Position numbers and translations under genes: made by a program. DNA of 8,052 nucleotides from JAWPNA01 sp045402695 (GTDB lineage Bacteria > Acidobacteriota > Polarisedimenticolia > JACPZX01 > DASXTC01), in assembly GCA_045402695.1 (NCBI GenBank), contig JAWPNA010000499.1, positions 1 to 8,052 of the forward strand, given 5' to 3'. Positions 1 through 8,052 of this stretch are shown here, piece by piece. Each line of letters starts with the position of its first letter. The first letter of the stretch is position 1. The notes under the pieces were generated by a model that was not told the DNA's origin, searched no databases, and worked only from the letters and a program-made list of their open reading frames with translations.

Positions 1-1
1 A

Positions 2-190
2 GACGAAGATGCCTTCCGGGTGGCTCGCGAGCTGGCGCGGCAGGAGGGAATCTTCGGCGGCATCTCCTCGGGCACGGCCGTGCACGCGGCGCTGGTGTAC
101 GCGCGGCGCAACCCGAAGGGCACGATCGTGGCGATCCTCCCCGACCGTGGCGAGAAGTACTTGAGCACCGCGCTCTACCCGGCATCATGA
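2..190 (+). CDS. Cysteine synthase family protein, C-terminal fragment (PLP-dependent, CysK/CysM type)
   Basis: The window opens inside this gene; the last 62 codons are visible and end at TGA 188-190. The family makes L-cysteine in the cytoplasm by beta-replacement on O-acetylserine (some members use O-phosphoserine) with sulfide or a thiocarboxylated carrier protein. Visible residues: EGIFGGISSGTA (15-26 of the fragment), the Ser/Gly loop that contacts the PLP ring nitrogen, and the terminal PDRGEKYLST motif (47-56), which is characteristic of O-acetylserine sulfhydrylases. The protein ends soon after that motif, so there is no CBS regulatory domain and it is not a full cystathionine beta-synthase. 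The stop overlaps the aroDE start as ATGA (187-190), so the two are probably co-transcribed and translationally coupled. CysK versus CysM, and the acceptor substrate, cannot be decided because the catalytic lysine region lies upstream of the window. Confidence 0.9.
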   Translation, partial: DEDAFRVARELARQEGIFGGISSGTAVHAALVYARRNPKGTIVAILPDRGEKYLSTALYPAS

Positions 191-1704
191 TCATCCTCTC
201 GTTGACCGAGCGCAACGCGGCGGCCATGCGCCTCGCGATCCTGTCCGCCCCCGAAAAGGCCGACGCGGTGGAGGTGAGGCTCGACGTCCTCCCGCGCGCC
301 GATCTCGATCATCTCGGGGCGCTTTTCGAAGGGGCGCCGCGTCCGCTCATCGCCACCTGCCGGCGCCGGGCCGACGGCGGTTTCTACATCGGGGGCGAGG
401 CCAGGCGCGTCGAGATCCTCTGGTCCGCCATCCGCGCCGGCGCTGCCTACGTGGACGTGGAGCACGGCTCGGCTGCCGCGGCCCTGGCGGAATCCCTCGC
501 CGGCAATCCATCCGTCGGCGTTATCCTCTCGCATCACGACAGGAAGAAGATGCCGGCCAACATCCTCGCGCTGCGCCGTCGCATGGCCGGCACGAAGGGA
601 GTCAAGGCGATCAAGATCGTCGGCGCCGCGCGCGGCCCGGCCGATCTGCTCGCGGTGCACGCGGCGCTCCTCAAGGCAGGCCACGCCGCCGCGCCTCTCG
701 CCTGCTTCGCCATGGGATCAGCCGGCACTCTCACGCGCGTGATGGCGCCGGAGTGGGGATCGTGGGCGACCTACGCCTGCTCCGACGCCAGCAAGGCCGC
801 CGCGCCGGGGCAGGTGTGCCTCCCGGACCTGATCGGCATGTACCGTATCGAGGAGATCGACGACGACACGCGCTTAGCTGGGATCATCGGCACGCCGCTT
901 CATCACACGCTCTCTCCGGCCATCCACAACGCGGCCTACCACGCCGACGGAGTCAACTTCCGCTACCTCCCGATCGAGATTCCCACGGCCGACGGACTCA
1001 AGCACCTGAAGAGGATGATGCGCGGCTTGCGTCTGCGCGGTCTTTCCGTCACGGCGCCCTACAAGATCAAGGTGATGAAATACCTTGACCGCGTGGAGCC
1101 GCTGGCGCGCCGGATCGGCGCCGTCAACACCATCATCAACGACGGCCGCCGGCTGGTGGGGCTCAACACCGACGCCAGCGGAGGTTTCTCGGCCCTCACG
1201 GAGGCGCTCGCCGCCCAGGACACCTCCCCGCGCGGGCTCACCATGGCCATCGTGGGGTCGGGCGGCTCGGCCCGGGCCCTCGCCCATGCGGCGTCCTGGG
1301 CGGGCGCGCACGTGATCGTCGCCAGCCGGAGGGTGGCGCCGGGAAAGAGCCTCGCGCGAGCCACCGGCGGGCGCCACGTCATGATCTCGAAGCTCTCGCG
1401 CGAGCGGTACGACGTCCTGATCAACTGCACGCCTCTCGGGATGTCGGGAAGTGGAAACGCAACCGTCTCCCTCCCGGACGCCGCCATCAAGGGGCGTCTG
1501 GTGTACGACGTCATCTACCGTCCCCAGGCCACGGCCCTGCTCAGGAAGGCGCAGCAGCGCGGCATCCCGACACTGGGGGGCCTCGAGATGCTGGTGAGGC
1601 AGGCCGCAGACCAGTACGCGCTGTTCACGGGGCGCGACGCCCCGCTCGACGCCATGCGCGACGCGGCACGCATGGAGCTCGAGAGGGTCGAAGAAAACGG
1701 GTGA
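187..1704 (+). CDS. aroDE: Bifunctional type I 3-dehydroquinate dehydratase / shikimate dehydrogenase (AroD-AroE fusion)
   Basis: This 505-residue protein carries two consecutive shikimate-pathway enzymes. Residues 1-215 are a type I dehydroquinase: EVRLD (29-33), VDVEHG (90-ish), catalytic His117 in LSHHD, Schiff-base Lys143 in IKIVG, substrate residues Arg184 (TLTRV) and Gln209 (APGQV). Residues 228-500 are an NADP-type shikimate dehydrogenase: GTPLHHTLSP (235-244), catalytic Lys293 in SVTAPYK, GAVNT (311-315), catalytic Asp329 in NTDASGG, dinucleotide loop GSGGSARA (357-364), SRR (380-382) where NADP enzymes carry a phosphate-binding Arg, NCTPLGM (413-419), and Gln472 in the RQAADQY helix. 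The linker near 213-227 (PDLIGMYRIEEIDDD) is short. All key catalytic residues are present, so both activities are expected. There is no Shine-Dalgarno before ATG 187; the ATGA overlap with the preceding gene suggests reinitiation. Departures from common SDH motifs are Thr241 for the usual first Ser and Ser287 for Asn in NVTxPxK. Confidence 0.96.
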   Translation: MIILSLTERNAAAMRLAILSAPEKADAVEVRLDVLPRADLDHLGALFEGAPRPLIATCRRRADGGFYIGGEARRVEILWSAIRAGAAYVDVEHGSAAAALAESLAGNPSVGVILSHHDRKKMPANILALRRRMAGTKGVKAIKIVGAARGPADLLAVHAALLKAGHAAAPLACFAMGSAGTLTRVMAPEWGSWATYACSDASKAAAPGQVCLPDLIGMYRIEEIDDDTRLAGIIGTPLHHTLSPAIHNAAYHADGVNFRYLPIEIPTADGLKHLKRMMRGLRLRGLSVTAPYKIKVMKYLDRVEPLARRIGAVNTIINDGRRLVGLNTDASGGFSALTEALAAQDTSPRGLTMAIVGSGGSARALAHAASWAGAHVIVASRRVAPGKSLARATGGRHVMISKLSRERYDVLINCTPLGMSGSGNATVSLPDAAIKGRLVYDVIYRPQATALLRKAQQRGIPTLGGLEMLVRQAADQYALFTGRDAPLDAMRDAARMELERVEENG

Positions 1705-1710
1705 TATACT
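1702..1710 (+). promoter_or_regulatory. Candidate extended -10 promoter for a leaderless thiF/moeB-like mRNA
   Basis: TGATATACT matches the extended -10 pattern TGnTATAAT with one mismatch in the hexamer (TATACT, 1705-1710). Its TG is supplied by the aroDE stop codon TGA. The hexamer ends 6 bases before ATG 1717, so transcription would begin at or beside the A of the start codon. No Shine-Dalgarno sits at a workable distance before that ATG, which fits a leaderless transcript. I see no -35 match 17 bases upstream; extended -10 promoters can work without one. This is a prediction from sequence only. Confidence 0.5.
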
Positions 1711-1716
1711 CGCGCC

Positions 1717-2739
1717 ATGCTCGAAAGATACTCCCGCCAGATCCTGGACCCTCACATTGGAGAGGCCGGCCAGGAGAGGATCGCGGACGCGGACGTCGTC
1801 ATTGTCGGCTGCGGCGCGCTGGGATCGGTCTCCGCGTCGCTGATGGCCCGCGCGGGGGTGGGTCGCCTGCGGATCATCGACCGAGACTTCGTGGAAGCCA
1901 GCAACCTCCAGCGACAGATCCTCTTCGACGAGCAGGACGCGGGCGAGATGAAGCCCAAGGCGCTCGCGGCGGCCGAGAAGCTGTCGAAGATCAACTCGAC
2001 CATCAAGGTCGAGGCCCTCGTGGCCGACGTGAACCCCGACACGATCGTCGACCTGGTGAAGGGCGCGACGCTGATCCTCGACGGTACCGACAACTTCGAG
2101 ACGCGCTTCCTCATCAACGACGTCTCCGTCAGGCACGACATCCCCTGGATCTACGCCGCGTGCCTCGCCACCTACGGCCTCACGATGAACATCCTCCCGG
2201 GCGAGACGGCGTGCCTGAGGTGCGTCATGGAGTCGGCGCCTCCTCCCGGCAGCGTGCCGACCTGCGACACCGCGGGGATCCTCGGGCCGGTGGTATCGGT
2301 CATCGCGGGCCTGCAGTGCACCGAGGCGCTGAAGCTGCTGTCCGGCAACCGCGAGGCGATGAGCCGGGAGTTGGTGAGCCTCGACGCCTGGACCCACGAG
2401 ATGACCCGCGTGGTCATCCCCAAGGGGGGTGGCCGGAAGCGGTGCGAGACGTGCGACGGGCTCGAGTTCACGTTCCTGTCGGGGCGCGGCTCGCGATCCG
2501 CCACGCTGTGCGGGCGGAACGCCGTGCAGGTGGCACCCGAGGGGCGCGCCGCGGTGAACCTGTCCGATCTGGCCTCGCGTCTCTCCGGGATTTTGCCGGT
2601 CCAGGTGACGCGCTTCCTGCTCCGGTTCGACGTGGACGGGGTGCAGGTCTCGGTCTTTCCCGATGGACGGGCGATCGTGAGCGGCACGAAGGATCCGGCC
2701 GTGGCGCGCGGGATCTACGCTCGCTACATCGGAGCCTGA
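1717..2739 (+). CDS. ThiF/MoeB/HesA-family adenylyltransferase (sulfur-carrier activating enzyme)
   Basis: A 340-residue E1-like enzyme. Family members use ATP to adenylate the C-terminal Gly-Gly of a ubiquitin-like sulfur carrier (ThiS, MoaD, CysO type) so that it can be converted to a thiocarboxylate. Visible: N-terminal RYSRQILDP (4-12), nucleotide loop GCGALG (31-36), Asp55, the arginine motif NLQRQILF (63-70), Lys79/Lys81, DGTDNFETR (122-130), zinc cysteine pairs CLRC (166-169) and CETC (243-246), and Cys183 in PTCDTAGILGP, the position of the carrier-linking cysteine in ThiF/MoeB. Residues 263-340 (LCGRNAVQV ... GTKDP ... ARYIGA) form a small C-terminal extension seen in Bacillus-type ThiF proteins; it is not a rhodanese domain, so a separate sulfur donor is needed. 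The desulfurase 4 bases downstream is the obvious one. ThiF versus MoeB versus a cysteine-pathway role cannot be fixed because no carrier gene is in the window. Confidence 0.9.
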   Translation: MLERYSRQILDPHIGEAGQERIADADVVIVGCGALGSVSASLMARAGVGRLRIIDRDFVEASNLQRQILFDEQDAGEMKPKALAAAEKLSKINSTIKVEALVADVNPDTIVDLVKGATLILDGTDNFETRFLINDVSVRHDIPWIYAACLATYGLTMNILPGETACLRCVMESAPPPGSVPTCDTAGILGPVVSVIAGLQCTEALKLLSGNREAMSRELVSLDAWTHEMTRVVIPKGGGRKRCETCDGLEFTFLSGRGSRSATLCGRNAVQVAPEGRAAVNLSDLASRLSGILPVQVTRFLLRFDVDGVQVSVFPDGRAIVSGTKDPAVARGIYARYIGA

Positions 2740-2743
2740 TCCC

Positions 2744-3898
2744 GTGATCTACCTCGACAACGCGGCCACCTCCCATCCCAAACCGGAAGCTGTGTACGCC
2801 GGGATGGATCACTTCGCCCGCCACGTGGGGGCCAACCCGGGGCGCGGAGGGCACCGCCTGGCGATCGAGGCCGAGGCGACGCTGGCAGCGGCGCGCCGCG
2901 CGCTGGCCGATCTGTTCGGCGGGCGCGATCCGAACCGGCTTGTCTTCACGCTCAACACCACCGATGCCCTGAACATGGCGATGAAGGGGCTGCTCTCGCC
3001 GGGCGATCACGTCGTGACCACGGTGCTGGAGCACAACTCCGTCTCGCGCCCGCTGGCGCGCCTCGAGCGGGAGGGAGTCATCGGCGTCACACGGCTCCGG
3101 CCGCGGGGCGACGGGTTTATCGATCCCGGCCAGGTCGCGAGCTCCATCAACGAGCGCACCAGGCTGGTCGCCGTGTCGCACGCGGGCAACGTCCTGGGGA
3201 CGGTACAGCCGATCGCGGAGATCGGTGCGCTGGTGCGCGCGCGCGAACGGTTCTTCCTGGTGGACGCGGCGCAAAGCGGCGGTGTGATCCCGATCGACAT
3301 CGGAAAGCAGTGCATCGACCTGCTGGCGTTTTCCGGGCACAAGGGTCTGCTGGGGCCGGCGGGCACAGGAGGTCTCTACGTCGGCGATCGCGTCACGCTG
3401 CGCGCGTGGCGCGAAGGGGGGACCGGAGGAGACTCGGCCCGGCCGGTGCAGCCCGAGGAGTTCCCGCACTGCCTCGAGGCGGGCACCCCCAACACCGCGG
3501 GGATCGCGGCGCTGGGAGAGGCGGTGCGTTATGTCAAGCAACAGGGCGTCTCTACGCTGGCCGGCCACGAGGAACGACTCGCGCGCCGGCTCTGGGAACA
3601 GATCGAGGAGGATGGCAGGTTCATCCTGCATGGAGGCAGACCCGATGGCGGCTCGCCGCGCACCGGGGTGGTCTCGCTGAACCTGAAGGGGCGGGCGGCC
3701 TCGGAGGTGGAGGCGATCCTCGACACCAGCTTCGACATCGCCGTGCGGGGAGGCCTGCACTGCGCGCCGGGTGTCCACCGGTTCGAGGGGACCTTCCCTG
3801 AGGGGACCGTCCGCGTCAGCCCCGGTCCTTTCAACACCGAGGCCGACGTGGACGCGCTAGTCTCGGCGCTGCGGGAGATCGCGGGCGATTTGTCATAA
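2744..3898 (+). CDS. Class V aminotransferase-fold cysteine desulfurase
   Basis: A 384-residue PLP enzyme of the NifS/SufS-like group, expected to convert cysteine to alanine while loading a persulfide on its own cysteine. Visible: N-terminal YLDNAATSHPKPEAVY (3-18), GRGGHRLA (33-40), LEHNSV with His97 stacking on the cofactor, DAAQSGG with Asp174 and Gln177, SGHKGLLGPAGTGGLY with PLP Lys200, EAGTPN (245-250), catalytic Cys340 in RGGLHCAPG, and Arg357 in VRVSPGPFN, the likely substrate-carboxylate contact. The YLDNAATSHPKP start and the short RGGLHCAP active-site loop resemble the generic cysteine desulfurase family more than housekeeping IscS. The GTG start is chosen because GGAG (2731-2734) lies 9 bases upstream and YLDNAAT is at the N-terminus as usual. 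Only 4 bases separate it from the ThiF/MoeB-like gene, so it probably feeds persulfide sulfur to that enzyme's carrier. No Fe-S scaffold gene is adjacent. Confidence 0.92.
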   Translation: MIYLDNAATSHPKPEAVYAGMDHFARHVGANPGRGGHRLAIEAEATLAAARRALADLFGGRDPNRLVFTLNTTDALNMAMKGLLSPGDHVVTTVLEHNSVSRPLARLEREGVIGVTRLRPRGDGFIDPGQVASSINERTRLVAVSHAGNVLGTVQPIAEIGALVRARERFFLVDAAQSGGVIPIDIGKQCIDLLAFSGHKGLLGPAGTGGLYVGDRVTLRAWREGGTGGDSARPVQPEEFPHCLEAGTPNTAGIAALGEAVRYVKQQGVSTLAGHEERLARRLWEQIEEDGRFILHGGRPDGGSPRTGVVSLNLKGRAASEVEAILDTSFDIAVRGGLHCAPGVHRFEGTFPEGTVRVSPGPFNTEADVDALVSALREIAGDLS

Positions 3899-3924
3899 GA
3901 TGCATTGGAAGATCCCGGCGGTTC

Positions 3925-3942
3925 CCTGGAGGTCCTGGAGGT
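3925..3942 (+). repeat. Tandem 9-base repeat carrying two Shine-Dalgarno copies
   Basis: The unit CCTGGAGGT occurs twice in direct succession. Each copy holds GGAGG (3928-3932 and 3937-3941). The second sits 5 bases before ATG 3947. The first sits 8 bases before the in-frame GTG 3941. Either could start the downstream exported protein, and the products would differ by only two residues. Confidence 0.75.
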
Positions 3943-3946
3943 GACG

Positions 3947-4567
3947 ATGCGCTCCCACAAGAAGTGGCTGGTCCTGATCCTGGCCGCCCTCGCCGTGGCT
4001 TCCGGCCATGGATGCAAACGGAGACACGACAGGCCCGATCCGGGCATTCCATACGCCGCCGGCACCACGAGCCCGAAGCTGGCCGCCTTCATCTTCAAGG
4101 AGGAGGGCAGGCTTTACCTGATGACGGTGGGGGTCAACGCGACGCGGTTCCACGACAAGGACGCGTTCATTCCGCTGGCTGTCGTGCTGGTGAACAAGAC
4201 CACCAATCCGATCCTGCTGCACCGCGAGTCGTTTACGCTCGTGGATCCGGTCTCCGGCTCCCGCTATGGGCTGGCTTCGATCGAGGAGATCCGCCGGCAG
4301 GGCCGGCAGAGCTACGATCGTCAGCTCATGGACACGGAGCATCTTCTCGGCAAGCTCGACGTGTACCGCCAGTCGCCCAGCAACTTCTTCCCCAACGAGC
4401 GCCTCGTGATCGACCAGGTGGAGCTGCACCAGTTCCAGTACATGATCGACACGCTCTACTTCCCCAGGCCGGAAGGTCAGCTTCTGGGCAAGACGTTCGA
4501 GCTGCACGTGAACGCGAAGGGTCTGACGGATCAGATCTTCGTGGTCTTCACCGTCCCGGAGGCCTGA
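3947..4567 (+). CDS. Predicted exported protein, probable lipoprotein of unknown function
   Basis: I do not recognise this 206-residue protein. It starts with a short basic stretch (Arg2, Lys5, Lys6) and a hydrophobic run (about 7-18, WLVLILAALAVA), then SGHGC with Cys23 followed by KRRHDR. This looks like a type II signal peptide, but the lipobox is imperfect: Gly and His occupy -3 and -2 where Leu/Ala/Ser is usual. The body (about 45-206) has alternating hydrophobic and polar segments such as FIPLAVVLVNKTTNPILL and SFTLVDPVSGSRYGLAS. Together with the closing FELHVNA and IFVVFTVPEA segments these suggest a beta-sandwich like the Ig-like DUF4352 type of exported protein (inference). ATG 3947 is chosen because of GGAGG 5 bases upstream and because the signal peptide begins there; TTG 3905 would add 14 residues before it. 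It follows the desulfurase by 48 bases and precedes trpE in the same reading frame. Confidence 0.75.
   Translation: MRSHKKWLVLILAALAVASGHGCKRRHDRPDPGIPYAAGTTSPKLAAFIFKEEGRLYLMTVGVNATRFHDKDAFIPLAVVLVNKTTNPILLHRESFTLVDPVSGSRYGLASIEEIRRQGRQSYDRQLMDTEHLLGKLDVYRQSPSNFFPNERLVIDQVELHQFQYMIDTLYFPRPEGQLLGKTFELHVNAKGLTDQIFVVFTVPEA
4558..4562 (+). promoter_or_regulatory. Shine-Dalgarno deciding the trpE start
   Basis: GGAGG lies in the last codons of the exported-protein gene, 5 bases before CTG 4568. This is the same spacing as GGAGG before ATG 3947. The TTG at 4601 has only a weak CGGG (4587-4590) about 10 bases upstream, so this site favours initiation at CTG 4568. Confidence 0.55.
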
Positions 4568-6593
<2,026 letters not shown>

Positions 6594-6600
<7 letters not shown>

Positions 6601-7628
6601 AGCCGTACCTGGGCCGCCTGGCCGCGGGAGGAGACCTGTCCCGCAAGGAGGCGGCCGCGGCGATGGAGCTGATCATGGACGGCGCGGCGGACGACGCCCA
6701 GATCGCGGGCTTCGCCGTCGCTCTGCGGATGAAGGGGGAGACCGCCGGCGAGATCACCGGCTTCGCCACGGCGTTGAGGGCTCGCGCCGAGAAGATCTCC
6801 GTGAATCTCAAGTCCGCGATGCGCCTGGTGGACACGTGCGGCACGGGAGGCGACGCGCTTCAGACGATCAACGTTTCCACGCTGTCGGCGTTCGTGGCGG
6901 CGGGGGCGGGGCTGATCGTGGCGAAGCACGGCAACCGATCGGTGTCGAGCCGGTGCGGCAGCGCGGATCTGCTGGAGGCGCTGGGTGTGCCGATCGACCT
7001 GGAACCGGCGCAGGTGGCGAGCTGCCTCGAGCGCACCGGAATGGCCTTCCTGTTCGCGCCACGGTTTCATCCGGCGCTGCGTCACGCGGCGGCGGCGCGC
7101 CGGTCGCTGGGGATGAGGACCATCTTCAATCTGCTGGGCCCGCTGTGCAACCCGGCCGGAGCGCGCCGTCAGGTGATGGGCGTGTTCGACGGCGCACGTC
7201 TGAAGACGACCGCCGAGGTGGCGCGCGCGCTGGGCGCGCGGCGGGCCATGTTCGTGCACGGCAGCGACGGGATGGACGAGCTGACCGTGACGGGACGCTC
7301 CGCGGTGGCCGAGCTGAGAGACGGCGCCATACGGATGCGATCGATCGCTCCCGAGGACGCGGGGCTGAGACGCTGGAAGCTCGCGGACCTCAAGGGGGGC
7401 AGCCCCGAGCAGAACGCGGCACGGGCGCTCGCCGTGCTGGAAGGGGGCCGCGGCGCGGCGCGCGACATCACGCTGCTCAATGCGGGGGCGGCACTGCTGG
7501 TGGGGGGGGCGGCCGCCACGCTCAAGGAAGGGGTCGAGCAGGCGGCCGGCGCCCTCGACTCGGGGGCCGCGCGCGCGAAGTTCGAGCAGTTCCGGGCCTT
7601 CTGCACCGCGGCGAAGGCGGCGTCATGA
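6594..7628 (+). CDS. trpD: Anthranilate phosphoribosyltransferase
   Basis: A 344-residue enzyme, the normal length, that joins anthranilate to PRPP to give phosphoribosyl anthranilate. Visible: N-terminal helical domain (1-70), PRPP loop DTCGTGGD (80-87), NVST (93-96), KHGNRSVSS (111-119) and CGSADLLEALG (121-131). Further on are Arg175 in GMRTIFNLLGPLCNP, the anthranilate-site arginine position, and metal-binding Asp228-Glu229 in DGMDEL. ATG 6594 is chosen because it gives the standard N-terminus and overlaps the trpG stop as ATGCTGA. The frame stays open for 118 codons upstream, but that part is only the shifted reading of trpG. No clear Shine-Dalgarno precedes the ATG, so translation is probably coupled to trpG. 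A run of eight G (7502-7509) lies in the Val-Gly-Gly-Ala stretch near residues 303-306, and the frame is intact through it. TrpD is separate from TrpG here, unlike the E. coli TrpGD fusion. Confidence 0.96.
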
Positions 7629-8052
7629 TGTCGCTTCTGGATCATTTCGGGCAGGCGTCGAGGGCGCGGGCCGAGGCGGCCATGCTGGAGACGCCGCTGG
7701 CCCAGCTCGAGCAGCTCATCGAGACGCTCCCTCCGGTGCGCGCGCTCGCCGCACGGCTGGGAAGCGGGACCGGCCAGCCGCCGCGCGTGATCGCGGAAAT
7801 GAAGAAGGCTTCTCCTTCGGCGGGTCTGCTTCGCGAAGAGTACATGCCCCGGCAGATCGCGCTGGGGTACACACGGGTGGGTGCGGCGGCCCTGTCGGTG
7901 CTCACGGAGCCGGATCGGTTCGGCGGCGACCTGTCCCACCTGGTGCAGGTGCGCGCGGCCCACCTGCCGGTGCTGCGCAAGGACTTCCTCGTGACCCCGT
8001 ATCAGGTGGCGCAGTCGCGCGTGGCCGGCGCCGACGCGGTGCTGCTGATAGC
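7625..8052 (+). CDS. trpC: Indole-3-glycerol-phosphate synthase, N-terminal part (cut by window end)
   Basis: The first 142 codons are visible and the frame is open at the window edge. The enzyme decarboxylates and closes the ring of carboxyphenylamino-deoxyribulose phosphate to make indole glycerol phosphate. Visible: N-terminal helical segment (1-50), VIAEMKKASPSAG (55-67) with Glu58 and Lys60 at the catalytic positions, SVLTEPDRFGGDL (91-103), and LRKDFLVTPYQV (117-128) with Lys119 as the second catalytic lysine. These are followed by the barrel strand GADAVLLI. ATG 7625 overlaps the trpD stop as ATGA; a second ATG follows directly at 7628. Purine-rich AAGG (about 7613-7616) gives a modest ribosome site. 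Whether trpF is separate or fused at the C-terminus cannot be seen. Confidence 0.93.
   Translation, partial: MMSLLDHFGQASRARAEAAMLETPLAQLEQLIETLPPVRALAARLGSGTGQPPRVIAEMKKASPSAGLLREEYMPRQIALGYTRVGAAALSVLTEPDRFGGDLSHLVQVRAAHLPVLRKDFLVTPYQVAQSRVAGADAVLLI

Noticed and set aside
874..2397. A 507-codon open frame on the - strand opposite aroDE and the ThiF-like gene
   Set aside because: It spans the junction of two recognised + strand genes, has a biased shadow-like composition and no family signature.
1701..2747. A 348-codon + strand frame overlapping the ThiF-like gene
   Set aside because: Its product is Arg/Gly/Asp-rich with no motifs, whereas the other frame encodes the full E1-like enzyme with every motif in order.
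2468..3778. A 436-codon open frame on the - strand opposite the ThiF-like gene end and the desulfurase
   Set aside because: Shadow of conserved PLP-enzyme codons; no domain motif and no ribosome site supporting it.
3890..3918. A promoter after the desulfurase: TTGTCA (3890-3895) resembles a -35 box
   Set aside because: About 17 bases downstream the sequence is TCCCGG, not a -10 hexamer. TAAGAT (3896-3901) is a weak -10 match with no suitable partner.

Overview
This is an 8-kb, very GC-rich bacterial window (G/C dominates third codon positions). Every gene is on the + strand and there is almost no intergenic DNA. It reads as housekeeping metabolism: the end of a cysteine synthase gene, a fused 3-dehydroquinate dehydratase/shikimate dehydrogenase (AroD-AroE), an E1-like ThiF/MoeB adenylyltransferase, a class V cysteine desulfurase, an unrecognised exported (probably lipid-anchored) protein, and then trpE, trpG, trpD and the first part of trpC. 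The fused AroDE, the dense gene packing and the base composition suit a GC-rich lineage such as Acidobacteriota or a related uncultured phylum. That placement is inference, not something the sequence proves.

Layout. 2-190 is the cysteine synthase C-terminus, overlapping by ATGA with aroDE (187-1704). A 12-base gap carries a good extended -10 element, and thiF/moeB-like (1717-2739) starts right after it. The desulfurase (2744-3898) follows 4 bases later. A 48-base gap with tandem Shine-Dalgarno copies leads to the exported protein (3947-4567). trpE follows, probably from a CTG at 4568 inside a small hairpin. Then come trpG (5998-6600, 13-base overlap), trpD (6594-7628, 7-base overlap) and trpC (7625 to the end, ATGA overlap). 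No stretch over 300 bases lacks a gene.

How the genes work together. AroDE makes shikimate, two steps of the route to chorismate. TrpE/TrpG turn chorismate into anthranilate, TrpD adds the phosphoribosyl group, and TrpC closes the indole ring, so the array links the common aromatic pathway to its tryptophan branch. The other theme is sulfur: cysteine synthase makes cysteine (or an analogue), the desulfurase withdraws sulfur from it as persulfide, and the ThiF/MoeB-like enzyme adenylates a small ubiquitin-like sulfur carrier that is not encoded in the window.

The window holds no wholly new system that I can defend. The points most worth a second look are a candidate leaderless promoter formed over the aroDE stop codon, the non-canonical trpE start with its Shine-Dalgarno in a hairpin, the carrier-less ThiF/desulfurase pair next to a cysteine synthase, and the unknown exported protein just before the trp genes.
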